DNA of 64,000 bases from Candidatus Poribacteria bacterium (GTDB taxonomy: Bacteria > Poribacteria > WGA-4E > PCPOR2b): assembly GCA_028819845.1 (NCBI GenBank), contig JAPPKS010000002.1:16605-80604 (forward strand), written 5' to 3'. The position numbers and the translations under genes are program-made. Shown piece by piece: positions 7,750 to 15,909 of the stretch; the first letter of the stretch is position 1, and every line of letters begins with the position of its first letter. Below the pieces are notes generated by a model that had not been told where the DNA came from, made no database searches, and was given only the letters and a program-made list of their open reading frames with translations.

Positions 7750-10119
7750 GTGACATTTGCAACTCATCCACAAACCTCTCAACCTGAGTCTATAGCATTG
7801 CCAGACATGGACCAGTGGTTGAAACAGCACGATCTCCTGTATGAACGCGCACCCGAAATTTGGGACGAGGGAATGCTGCTCGCCAACGGAGATATTGGCG
7901 CCGTACTCTGGTTTGAACGGGAACGGCTGAACATTTCGCTTGATAAGCTCGACCTATTCGAAACCGCCCCGCAGACTAGAGTTATCCACCCGGACTTCCA
8001 TTGGAGCACCCTTGTTGCGGGCTTGGAATCTGGACGGTGGAAGGACACAGAAGGATTTTTCTCCAAAAGCTGGCAGCTCGTTTACCATCCGCCGGTAGGT
8101 CGAATCGAAATTGACCTCGGTTCTACGCCGACGGATTTTCGAGGACGGCTTCAGTTAAGTCGTGCGCAGGCAATAGCCCGGATGGTTTCAGGAAAACAGA
8201 ATCTCAACCTGTCAGCCTTCATCCCACCGCAAAGAAATGTGATCGTAATCACTATCGAGTCGGACGCGCATACATTCTCTCCATCAGTTGCCTGTCACCC
8301 GGCTGAGGTGGAATTGGGGCAGTTCCGCTTCAGCGGTATGCCGGGCGATGTTCGGGCGGCAGGTCCCGGACAGCCCATTGAGTACCCTCCCGCTGACCAC
8401 TATCTCGGCGGGCGGGAGTGGGGTTGGAGGCAGACGATGTTGAACGGGCAGGAGTTCTATGTCCGCGGTATAACCGACCATCCATCCCCGAATCGTTGCG
8501 TCTTCTACATAACTTTGGCAAGTTCCGCAGAGGCGCCCAATCCTGATCTACGCGCCAGAGCCGCGCTCCGAGAAACACAACAAGAGGGCGTTGCATCGCT
8601 TTTGGAGGCGCATACGGCTTGGTGGCGTGCATTTTGGTCGCGTTCATTTGTCTCCATCCCGGATTGCCAACTCGAAAGCCTATACTATTTGGGAATCTAT
8701 CAGCTCGGTTCGGCTTCAAATTCCGAAAAGCATTGGCCCATGGGACTTCTGGCGCCCTGGACGCCGGATACGGACATGGTGGTTGGCGCTGGGCGGCCTC
8801 ACTTTGATCTCCCAATGTATTATTGGCCCATCTTCACCTCGAATCGGCTTGAGATGTTAGACGCGCTCTGCGAATGGAGTTGGAAACTCCTCCCCGAATT
8901 CTGCCGGCGCGGCAGGGAGTTCGGCTGGGAAGGTCCGTGGCTCGGCGGCGCGCTTGGCGCAGATGCTACAATCAGCCTAATGGGCGATGCTAGCACCACC
9001 TATTGGCCCGGTTGCGGTGCATGGGTGTGTCATTTCTTTTGGCTGCGCTACCGCTATTCGCTCGACGAAAAATTTCTGCGGGAACGCGCCTACCCGATGA
9101 TGCGCGAGTTCATGAAGACCTATCTCGGCATGCTTGAACGAGGCGGCGATGGACTGTGGCATCTCCCGTGGTCCTGTTCGCCGGAATTCATCCCCGAAAA
9201 TGGGATTCCGTGGGGACCTGACGCCTCCGCAGATTTGGCGCTCATCCGTTTTCTAACGGAGTCTCTTCTTGAATCGGTGGGTATTCTCAAAATCGACGAT
9301 CCGGATGCCGAACGCTGGCGGGATGTTCAGTCGAATCTCGCGCCCTTTCCGCAAGGGACGGATGGGATCCACATCTGGAGCGGGCAACCGCTAGACCGTC
9401 CGCACCGCCACATGACGCACCTGTTTCCGATGTATCCGATGCACCAGATTTCGATTGACGGCGGTTCCGAAGAGGAAAACCTCATCAATCAGAGCCTTGC
9501 ACAGGTTGAATCTCACGGATTTGTAGCTGACTGGCAGTGCTGGTCCTACGTGTACCTCGCGATGATTTATGCGCGGGTTGGAAAAGGTGATAAGTGTGTC
9601 GAAGCGCTTAAAGCGTATGAGAACTATGTTACGCCGGTTGGTCTCGCCACCAATGCGCCGTACGAACGGGGCAAAGCTGCGGAAGGCGTGCCATTGGAAC
9701 CGAGTCTCGGAATGCCTGCGGTAATTATGGAAATGCTGATCCAAAGTTGGGGCGGGACTATCCGTGTGTTTCCGGCGCTGCCAAAAGCGTGGGAGGATGC
9801 CGCTTTTTACCGGCTGCGTTCAGAAGGTGCGTTTCTGGTCTCCTCGTGCCTGAAAGCGGGTCAGGTCAAATTCGTGAGCGTGGAGAGTACAGTTGGCGGG
9901 ATGTGCCGTATTGTAAACCCTTATTCCAGCCCCCCGAAGTTGTACGATTCTTCAGGAGAACTCGTCCAGTCGTTCACTAATCCAATCGTGGAATTTCCAA
10001 CCGCACCGGGGGCGGTCTACTTCCTCTTGCCCGCCGACGAGGATTTCAACACCGCGGACTTCGACTTGTACCAACCGGTGCGCCCGCCAACCGAACAAAA
10101 CACCTACGGCGCACGTTAA
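7750..10119 (+). CDS. Glycoside hydrolase family 95-like protein
   Basis: 789 aa. GH95 enzymes are inverting alpha-fucosidases or alpha-galactosidases that release terminal sugars. An N-terminal beta-sandwich (about 20-290, with the family-like opening LLANGDIGAVLWFERERLN) is followed by an (alpha/alpha)6 barrel (about 310-690) and a C-terminal beta domain. The barrel motif HRHMTHLFPMYP (about 551-562) closely parallels the GH95 HRHxSHLxxLxP signature, and SPEFIPENG (about 477-485) occupies the expected position of the SPE catalytic segment. The start is GTG, with AAGGAA 7 bases upstream. No secretion signal is seen, so action on imported oligosaccharides is inferred. A divergent GH65-clan enzyme is the alternative; substrate uncertain. 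Confidence 0.82.
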   Translation: MTFATHPQTSQPESIALPDMDQWLKQHDLLYERAPEIWDEGMLLANGDIGAVLWFERERLNISLDKLDLFETAPQTRVIHPDFHWSTLVAGLESGRWKDTEGFFSKSWQLVYHPPVGRIEIDLGSTPTDFRGRLQLSRAQAIARMVSGKQNLNLSAFIPPQRNVIVITIESDAHTFSPSVACHPAEVELGQFRFSGMPGDVRAAGPGQPIEYPPADHYLGGREWGWRQTMLNGQEFYVRGITDHPSPNRCVFYITLASSAEAPNPDLRARAALRETQQEGVASLLEAHTAWWRAFWSRSFVSIPDCQLESLYYLGIYQLGSASNSEKHWPMGLLAPWTPDTDMVVGAGRPHFDLPMYYWPIFTSNRLEMLDALCEWSWKLLPEFCRRGREFGWEGPWLGGALGADATISLMGDASTTYWPGCGAWVCHFFWLRYRYSLDEKFLRERAYPMMREFMKTYLGMLERGGDGLWHLPWSCSPEFIPENGIPWGPDASADLALIRFLTESLLESVGILKIDDPDAERWRDVQSNLAPFPQGTDGIHIWSGQPLDRPHRHMTHLFPMYPMHQISIDGGSEEENLINQSLAQVESHGFVADWQCWSYVYLAMIYARVGKGDKCVEALKAYENYVTPVGLATNAPYERGKAAEGVPLEPSLGMPAVIMEMLIQSWGGTIRVFPALPKAWEDAAFYRLRSEGAFLVSSCLKAGQVKFVSVESTVGGMCRIVNPYSSPPKLYDSSGELVQSFTNPIVEFPTAPGAVYFLLPADEDFNTADFDLYQPVRPPTEQNTYGAR

Positions 10120-10229
10120 AGTCGCTGCTGCCAAGAATTACACATTTTTGCTCGATTTCCCTATTAGCGCTGTTAATTCGTCATCAGGGAGATATCTGAA
10201 TGTGTGCAAAATAAATGGCTATAATTCTT

Positions 10230-11732
10230 CTACTTTTGTTCGTCGTCAGTAGGAGGTGCGTGTGCGGGGTCGGTTTCTATTTTTGAATTTTTCGTCTCCA
10301 TCTGAGTTGCGCGCTGCCACCTTCGTTTCCGCGCTTCGTATTCGGATTTCAACGATTGCAGCGCTGGTGGCAATTCGGTGCCTTCTGTTTCATGCTTTTT
10401 AAAGACTTCAGCGATTCGCCGTTTCATTGTAGGGGTTTCAAAGCCGCGCAGCTTTTTCCCGGGAGGGGATGTGGGCGAGGGCTTATCTCTATCCGGGGAC
10501 GGTATCTGTGGGTTTACGGGATAGTCGTCAGGGATAATATCAGTAGCGGGCGCTTCAAATCCATGATGCTTCTGTTCGTCCGGCTCATAGATTTCATTCA
10601 AGATTTCTGTCATCAATGTCCAATCGTCATCACTCATGTTGTGTAAAGCTGCATTCCAATCGTATTTTGACCAATCTAACCGCGGTTTGACATCGGGAGG
10701 CAATGGTTTGTCGAATTCGTCGAGGTAGACCACGTCAAGTCCTTGCGGCGCAATTCCGTCAAACACGAGTGCTTCTTCGTCATCATCAGATAAGTTGTCT
10801 AGATCGCCATAAAAGTTAGCACTGAAATTCTTCTCATCAACTTTGACATAGAGCGTATTTTCCCGCGCGGGGATGAAACCGTGACGGGTGCCGAAGCCGC
10901 CCGCCACGAGCGGGTCCACAAGTTCCGCCTGTTTCATCGCTTGCAGATTTTGGTGAGATTTATCAATAATTGCCTGTGCGACTTCCTCCCAAGGCGCATT
11001 TGGCGGGAGTCCGTAATACTCTTGCTTGGATAACATAACGTGATCCTCATTCGGATTGTCTTCATAGGCCATCAGAGTGCGGCGGATTCCAAGATACCCG
11101 GAATAATCGCCATAATCTTCAAAAACCACGCCATTGTCAAGCATATGTTGTATCCATTCCCCGCGAGGGTATCTTCGGTCTACCGCATCGTCATCCGGTT
11201 CGGGAGGACTTGCTCTGTCCATTTCCTCAAACGATTCCATAATCGCCTCAACCGTTTGCGGTCCCTCATGGAGTTTTCCCCTGGAGGAATATTCAGTTCG
11301 TGTGGGTATGTTGTTAATATCAAAACCTAGAAGTTCTGACAACTCTGGGATTACGTCGCCCGCTGTTCTTTTAGCGTCAATCGAGGCGAGAAGTTGTGCT
11401 TGAAGTCGCTCTAGGTGTTCTGGTGAAAGTGAAAGTCCGTCTTTTGCCGCCACTTCTTCGTAAGCTTCTATCACGCGTTCCATCGAGTTGTTGTAAAAGA
11501 CGATCCACGGATCATCGTTTTTCAGTTCAGTCCACGGTACGTCTCGCGATTGCATACTCCCAGGGGGTTTTTTGTGTGCCTTTGCGCGCGAGTGAGATTG
11601 GGGTTGGGGGGTATGTTCGGTTGTATCCGTTGTTGGCGGAGATGGCGTCAGCCACCGGAGCCCCAAATATCCTAGAATCGCTAGAAGAGGACCAGCGGCG
11701 GCGATGATGAAAACATGGCGTTTGTTTTTCAT
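10230..11732 (-). CDS. Unknown single-pass membrane protein, acidic
   Basis: 500 aa, no recognised family. Residues 5-29 form a hydrophobic N-terminal segment after a basic MKNKR start, most likely an uncleaved anchor with the rest outside the inner membrane. A Pro/Thr/Lys-rich linker (30-60) follows, then a largely helical acidic region, with a second Pro-rich stretch (about 405-430) and a basic then Gln/Lys/Asp-rich tail. GGAGGA precedes the ATG by a good distance. Upstream on the same strand, 87 bp away, lies a small secreted protein gene; a strong hairpin (11768-11806) separates the two, so co-transcription is uncertain. Function unknown. Confidence 0.75.
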   Translation of the reverse strand: MKNKRHVFIIAAAGPLLAILGYLGLRWLTPSPPTTDTTEHTPQPQSHSRAKAHKKPPGSMQSRDVPWTELKNDDPWIVFYNNSMERVIEAYEEVAAKDGLSLSPEHLERLQAQLLASIDAKRTAGDVIPELSELLGFDINNIPTRTEYSSRGKLHEGPQTVEAIMESFEEMDRASPPEPDDDAVDRRYPRGEWIQHMLDNGVVFEDYGDYSGYLGIRRTLMAYEDNPNEDHVMLSKQEYYGLPPNAPWEEVAQAIIDKSHQNLQAMKQAELVDPLVAGGFGTRHGFIPARENTLYVKVDEKNFSANFYGDLDNLSDDDEEALVFDGIAPQGLDVVYLDEFDKPLPPDVKPRLDWSKYDWNAALHNMSDDDWTLMTEILNEIYEPDEQKHHGFEAPATDIIPDDYPVNPQIPSPDRDKPSPTSPPGKKLRGFETPTMKRRIAEVFKKHETEGTELPPALQSLKSEYEARKRRWQRATQMETKNSKIETDPAHAPPTDDEQK

Positions 11733-11767
11733 TGAAATCCTCCTTTGCAGAAACTTAAGCGGTCAGT

Positions 11768-11806
11768 GTCCGGTGGCTAGTGGCTTGCCTTTACTAGCCA
11801 CCGGAC
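11768..11806. other. Strong intergenic hairpin
   Basis: A perfect 14-bp stem: GTCCGGTGGCTAGT at 11768-11781 pairs with ACTAGCCACCGGAC at 11793-11806, with an 11-base loop. There is no T-tract on either strand, so it is not a canonical intrinsic terminator. It may attenuate read-through or stabilise a 3' end. A near copy of its right arm (15 of 17 bases) lies inside the neighbouring gene at about 12150-12166, so it is probably another dispersed repeat family. Confidence 0.7.
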
Positions 11807-11819
11807 AACGGGACGCTGT

Positions 11820-12314
11820 TTATGGCCACGAGTCCCAGGCGCCGCTAAGGGTTGAGCCTTGCCAATTTCCGCTGGAGTTGGAGAATTTTTCGCGGAAGGA
11901 GCCATACGCGGATTTTGACCGGCCCTGAGTGTGTGCGTAGTTATATGGTACAGCTACGACAAACGGGGGGACTCCATAGTAACGCGTTTTTTCCTTTATT
12001 TTTACGAAGATCTCGCCAGAGTCTATATTACCCGGCTTAGAGGGGCGGTACCATGGACCGAGTCCGGCTTCTGCGCGACCGCTTCCTTTCCAAATCGTGT
12101 CTATTGGAAATAGCTCGGCATTGCCAGTAAAAGTCACATTAACCTGACCACTAGCCACCCGCCAACCCGCGGAGGCACTGCAACTCGCATGGGTGGAGGC
12201 ATACACGAGTGTAGTTAAGGTAGACCAAAGTGTAACATTTAGGATAAGGAGTCCTAAGCATAGAAGCCCTACAGGACGCAATACGGTGGATTTGCAACGA
12301 CGTGAAGTTTTCAT
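11820..12314 (-). CDS. Small secreted protein of unknown function
   Basis: 164 aa. A basic N-terminus (MKTSRRCK) is followed by a long hydrophobic stretch (about 12-37) ending near VYASTHA, a typical Sec signal peptide. The mature part (about 120 residues) is rich in Ser, Gly, Tyr and Trp and has no motif I recognise. AAGGAG precedes the ATG by about 10 bases. Just after the signal peptide, the codons for WRVASGQ coincide with a near copy of the repeat arm found in the hairpin downstream, so part of the mature N-terminus may derive from repeat DNA. An intrinsic terminator on the same strand lies immediately upstream, so the gene must have its own short promoter there or be expressed by partial read-through. 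Confidence 0.65.
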   Translation of the reverse strand: MKTSRRCKSTVLRPVGLLCLGLLILNVTLWSTLTTLVYASTHASCSASAGWRVASGQVNVTFTGNAELFPIDTIWKGSGRAEAGLGPWYRPSKPGNIDSGEIFVKIKEKTRYYGVPPFVVAVPYNYAHTQGRSKSAYGSFREKFSNSSGNWQGSTLSGAWDSWP

Positions 12315-12347
12315 AATGACTATCTCCTTAGTGCCATCATGTAGACC

Positions 12348-12396
12348 AAAAAAAACGGGACTGCGTTCTCGAATATTCTCGAATCACACAGCCCCG
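12348..12396 (-). terminator. Rho-independent terminator
   Basis: Read on the minus strand, CGGGGCTGTG (from 12396) pairs with CGCAGTCCCG (ending 12356), with two wobble pairs and an AT-rich inner hairpin, followed by eight T residues (12355-12348). It lies only 33 bp upstream of the small secreted protein's ATG. It either ends transcription coming from the PhyH pair or acts as a leader attenuator. The rest of the gap to 12748 holds only a fragment of the GACATCTTTCC-type element (about 12603-12650) and no supportable gene. Confidence 0.75.
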
Positions 12397-12602
12397 CCTT
12401 TTAGATCGACATCAATGGCATTAAAGGGTTATACTTAAAATAATGAAGTGATTCGAGGTCTAGGCTCGGGTGACTTCAACAGGGGATTCCGAGTGCCTGC
12501 TCGGGTCCCCGACCCGAAATAATTGTACGCCACTTCTAAAACAATGTCAACACTTTTTTGTAAAAAAATGATTTTTTTTAATCTGTTCAACCCAATCCTA
12601 CA

Positions 12603-12650
12603 AGACATCTTTCCCAAAATATTCTCCGAGACCGATGGCATCTACCTACC
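12603..12650. repeat. Fragment of GACATCTTTCC-type element
   Basis: GACATCTTTCCCAAAATAT is followed by CCGATGGCATCTACC. The same word order occurs at 3.22-3.42 kb and at the left end of the 61.34-kb element. No opposite end is seen here, so this is a truncated copy. Confidence 0.5.
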
Positions 12651-12748
12651 TTTGCGCTGATAAACATGGAACTGTGCGTAGATTAAGTTTGCAAAGTGCC
12701 TGTGAATCAATCAATTGATGACATCACGCTGTCCAACCTTCCGGATGG

Positions 12749-13543
12749 CTACCCAATGCGATATCCGCAATACTTACACAGCTTCCTCGCCTCGTAGTAG
12801 TAGGAGGGTAGGTTGTTTCGGCGTGCGCGGTACTCACTGTGCCGCCCGCAAAGCCAATAGAACATCTCCGCCGTGTCGGAAATCGAAACATGATAGGCGT
12901 GCTCGAGCTCGAACTCCGGCTCGATAATCCAATCGCGCTCTGGCGGCACCGTCCGCATGTACCAATACTTCAACAGATTCCGCGTCCCGCTCGCCGTAGA
13001 CACAGTACGCCGGTGCCATATCGAATAGACAGTGAGGAAAATCGAGCCGGCAGGCGCCGCAGTGGACACCGAATTTCGAATGCTGCCGTAGTGGCTCATA
13101 GCGATTCCATCGGCGTATCGAAAATGCGACCCCGGTATGATTTCCGTCGGGCCAAGCTCCAGAGGCGTATCCTGTGGATAGTAAAACACCTGCAACGAAT
13201 CCAGCCCATGAGTAAACACCGAGCCTTTGTCCCGATGCCACCCCTGTGCGGTCTCCGGACATTGGACTCGGTGATTTGCCATGTAAGGCATGGTCAGCGC
13301 AAAATTCTTGCCCAACACCGACCGAATCGCACCAGCCGCGTCTGGATTAAGGATGACATTGTCGACAAACCAGTCCTCCTCCAAAATTTGGAGCGGCGTA
13401 TGTTCGGGATGCTCGTCCAAATAATCGAACGCCCTTGTGTTAATCTCGTCCGGAACAACGCCTTCAAGCATCAGAAAGCCCGCACGGCAAAAATCCAAAA
13501 CTTGCGAGTCAGTCAACGTTGGCGCGCAATCGTAAGTTCTCAT
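12749..13543 (-). CDS. Phytanoyl-CoA dioxygenase family protein, paralogue A
   Basis: 264 aa, cytoplasmic Fe(II)/2-oxoglutarate oxygenase fold. The triad is H103-x-D105 (GWHRDKG) and H177 (IWHRR), with R188 as likely co-substrate ligand. It is a close tandem paralogue of the upstream gene (12749-13543 versus 13574-14404, 30-bp gap, same strand): both start MRTYDC, share PYMANH, YYPQDTPL and TAAPAGSIFLTVYS, and both end with an unusual CKYCGYR tail. The Cys-x-x-Cys tail could bind metal or form a disulfide. No strong ribosome-binding site is seen, so translation may be coupled to the upstream gene. Substrate unknown. Confidence 0.88.
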   Translation of the reverse strand: MRTYDCAPTLTDSQVLDFCRAGFLMLEGVVPDEINTRAFDYLDEHPEHTPLQILEEDWFVDNVILNPDAAGAIRSVLGKNFALTMPYMANHRVQCPETAQGWHRDKGSVFTHGLDSLQVFYYPQDTPLELGPTEIIPGSHFRYADGIAMSHYGSIRNSVSTAAPAGSIFLTVYSIWHRRTVSTASGTRNLLKYWYMRTVPPERDWIIEPEFELEHAYHVSISDTAEMFYWLCGRHSEYRARRNNLPSYYYEARKLCKYCGYRIG

Positions 13544-13573
13544 AACTGTGTCTTATCTCCACATTTGGCATGT

Positions 13574-14404
13574 CTACCGCACGCGGTATCCGCAATATTT
13601 ACAGAGTTTTCGCTGTTCATAGTAATACACGGGCAGATTGTTGCTTCGTGCGCGGTATTCGTTCTGTTTCCCGCACAACCAATAAAACATCTCCGCGGCG
13701 TCATTGCGCGCTCGATGCCCTTCTCGGTTGAAGGTGTTTTTGACGGGGACGTGATAGGCGTGCTCTAAGTCAAATTCCGGGTCGATTACCCAGTCCCGTT
13801 CCGGCGGTGAAGTCCGCATGTACCAGTATTTGAGCAAGTTGCGGGTACCGCCGAGGGTGGACGCACCGCGACGGTGCCATATTGAATAAACGGTAAGGAA
13901 GATGGATCCAGCCGGCGCAGCGGTAGAAACCGCCTCTCGGATTCCCGTGTAGTGATGCATAAAACCTTGTAAGGCAAAAAGAAAATGGGAGCCCGGTACC
14001 ACTTCAGTTGGCCCCATCGCTAAGGGCGTATCTTGCGGATAGTAGAAAACTTGAAGCGAATCGAGTTCGTGGCTATATACAGAGCCGCCGTCCCGGTGCC
14101 AGCCTTGCGCTGGCCCCGGCCCCTCAGCTTGATGATTTGCCATGTAAGGCATCGTCAGAGAGAAATCCTTGCCGAGCAGTGACCGCACCGCACCCGCCGC
14201 CTGTGGATTGGTAAGCACATTGTCCACAAACCAGTCTTCATCCACAATTTTGCCGAACGTCTCTCCTGTGCGTTCTTCCAGAAACTGGGTAGTTCTTTTG
14301 TTAATTTCGTCCGGCACAACGCCCTCTAGCATCAAATAACCGTTATGGCAGAATTCCAGAACTTGTAAGTCATTTAACGTCGGTTCGCAATCGTACGTTC
14401 TCAT
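13574..14404 (-). CDS. Phytanoyl-CoA dioxygenase family protein, paralogue B
   Basis: 276 aa, first of the tandem PhyH pair in transcription order. Triad H103-x-D105 (GWHRDGG) and H177, with R188. Relative to its twin it carries an insertion of about a dozen residues (NTFNREGHRARND, about 222-234) just before the AAEMFYWLCG segment, and keeps the terminal CKYCGYR motif. The high similarity over full length indicates a local duplication. A perfect hairpin (14467-14495) separates it from the NHL gene upstream. The product is probably cytoplasmic; natural substrate not deducible. Confidence 0.88.
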   Translation of the reverse strand: MRTYDCEPTLNDLQVLEFCHNGYLMLEGVVPDEINKRTTQFLEERTGETFGKIVDEDWFVDNVLTNPQAAGAVRSLLGKDFSLTMPYMANHQAEGPGPAQGWHRDGGSVYSHELDSLQVFYYPQDTPLAMGPTEVVPGSHFLFALQGFMHHYTGIREAVSTAAPAGSIFLTVYSIWHRRGASTLGGTRNLLKYWYMRTSPPERDWVIDPEFDLEHAYHVPVKNTFNREGHRARNDAAEMFYWLCGKQNEYRARSNNLPVYYYEQRKLCKYCGYRVR

Positions 14405-14466
14405 GTCGCCTCTGGTCTTTCAATATAAATCTGATTGTGGTCGATACGGTTTGCTGGAGCGTGGAA

Positions 14467-14495
14467 CCTTCGGAAGGCTGAAGTCCTTCCGAAGG
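14467..14495. other. Intergenic 11-bp hairpin
   Basis: CCTTCGGAAGG at 14467-14477 pairs perfectly with CCTTCCGAAGG at 14485-14495 around a 7-base loop. It sits between the NHL gene stop and the downstream PhyH start, both minus strand. No T-tract, so it is a terminator-like or processing hairpin at best; it may also be a dispersed repeat. Confidence 0.65.
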
Positions 14496-14515
14496 CAAAT
14501 ACATTCAAATTAGAT

Positions 14516-15463
14516 TCAAATTCGGATAAACTTCTGCAAATGATGTCGATTCGGCGATTCTGGCATAAGACCGACTTCTCCCACGTACAAGTCTCCATGC
14601 GCATCAACATAAATCCCGTGGGCGCCTTGTAAATCGCCCGGAATGTCCGCCCCGCTGCCGGTACCCCACCGTGCTTGGAGTGCGCCGTTGAGATCAAAAA
14701 TACTGACTCGGCCGGGCAATTCCGCTACGTAAGCATAGTCGTCGGCATCAATGTACAACTGGCACGGCGCCGTCGTGTCCGTCCATTCGGTTAGATACTC
14801 GCCGTCAGCCGTGAAGATTTGGATACGGTTGTTCGACCGATCCGCCACGTACACTTTGTCATTCCGGTCCAAAGCTACGCCGTGCGGGAGAATAAATTGC
14901 CCGGGCCCAGTGCCGGGTTCTCCCCACGATAAAAGCAACTCGCCATCCGCCGAAAATTTGTGGACGCGCGCGTTGCCATAGCCATCCGAGATATACATGT
15001 CGCCATTCTGGGAAAGACCTAAATTGGTCGGCAAATTGAAGGGCGGTCCCGCGCGGACAACCGTGCCGGGATCCATGTTTATTACGCCGGTATCCGGGCA
15101 TTCGCCGCTGACACCCAACGTCAGGAGTAGCTCGCCGTCTGTCGTGAACTTCCGAACGGTGTGGTCGAAATCATCGGTAAGATACACTGAATCGTCAGGT
15201 CCAATAAATATGCCGTGTGGTCGAGCGAAGTCTCCCTCGCCCCAAGAGTTCACAAAAGTGCCGTCGCGCTCGAAGATAACAACCGGAGTCTCGCTGCGGT
15301 GGAAAACATAAACGCGGTCGTTTGAGTCTACCGCTACCCCTGCCACTTCGCCGAAGCGTAATCCTTGCGGCAACTGTTCCCAATCTTGGGCGACCTCGTA
15401 TCTAAACCCGCCGCTGCCCTCAATTTCAATCTCGGCGCCGCGGTTCGATGTTGATTGGTCCAT
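14516..15463 (-). CDS. NHL-repeat beta-propeller protein
   Basis: About 315 aa, made of six NHL-type blades with repeated words such as PHGIFIGPDDSVYLTD, PHGVALDRNDKVYVAD and AHGIYVDAHGDLYVGE. NHL propellers bind proteins, peptides or ligands, and some are lyases related to peptidyl-alpha-hydroxyglycine lyase. No signal peptide or extra catalytic domain is visible. ATG codons occur at 15469 and 15463; GGGAGA lies 1-2 bases from the first but 6-7 from the second, so 15463 is chosen. It is upstream of the PhyH pair on the same strand, separated by about 110 bp with a hairpin. Specific function unknown. Confidence 0.85.
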   Translation of the reverse strand: MDQSTSNRGAEIEIEGSGGFRYEVAQDWEQLPQGLRFGEVAGVAVDSNDRVYVFHRSETPVVIFERDGTFVNSWGEGDFARPHGIFIGPDDSVYLTDDFDHTVRKFTTDGELLLTLGVSGECPDTGVINMDPGTVVRAGPPFNLPTNLGLSQNGDMYISDGYGNARVHKFSADGELLLSWGEPGTGPGQFILPHGVALDRNDKVYVADRSNNRIQIFTADGEYLTEWTDTTAPCQLYIDADDYAYVAELPGRVSIFDLNGALQARWGTGSGADIPGDLQGAHGIYVDAHGDLYVGEVGLMPESPNRHHLQKFIRI

Positions 15464-15610
15464 TATCATTCTCCCATAAAATATGCATCAGATATCAAAA
15501 ACGAAGGGGCAATCTGCGGTAGACTGCCCCTTACAATCGGGCTTAACTAAATATTATATCAAATCTTCAGATAAAATTGTGTATAAATATTGCTCACATC
15601 CATTCCCATT

Positions 15611-15880
15611 GTAGGCGCGGCATCTTGCCGCGCAAAGTAGTAGGCACACTCCGTGTACCGTAACTTTTTTGTGCAAACGCACTACCCACACACGGTAGAC
15701 CGGGATCAAGTTTTTGTAGGTTGGGTAGAGCGGATTCATCCAAAAATCGCCCATTAAAACGAACCATCCTGTCAACCTCACTGCGTACAAAACCCGATGG
15801 ATGCAGCGAAACCCAACGCTTTTGAACCTACAAAAACCTATTTAATTTAAAACCGAGTTTTTTCTTCAAAACTCGGTTTT
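15611..15880. repeat. Cluster of REP class 1, 103-bp element and AAACCGAG hairpin
   Basis: A class 1 REP (from about 15611) is followed by GTAGTAGGCACACTCCGTGTACC, a second weaker GTAG-headed hairpin. A full 103-bp GTAGGTTGGGT element lies at 15716-15818, and a class 2 right-hand hairpin (AAACCGAGTTTT ... AAAACTCGGTTT) starts at 15850. This fills the 15470-15909 gap and no gene is seen. Confidence 0.85.
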
Positions 15881-15909
15881 TTAAACGCATAGAATTGTTC
15901 CGTCACCCA

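Noticed and set aside
7458-7787. Small plus-strand gene upstream of the GH95-like gene
   Set aside because: Its first part is dispersed repeat sequence and its last part overlaps the GH95-like start in another frame; no ribosome-binding site or motif.
12348-12396. Riboswitch upstream of the small secreted protein
   Set aside because: Only one terminator hairpin with a T-tract is seen; no conserved aptamer core could be recognised.
12435-12641. Small minus-strand gene next to the terminator
   Set aside because: No ribosome-binding site and no motif; it overlaps a dispersed-repeat fragment.
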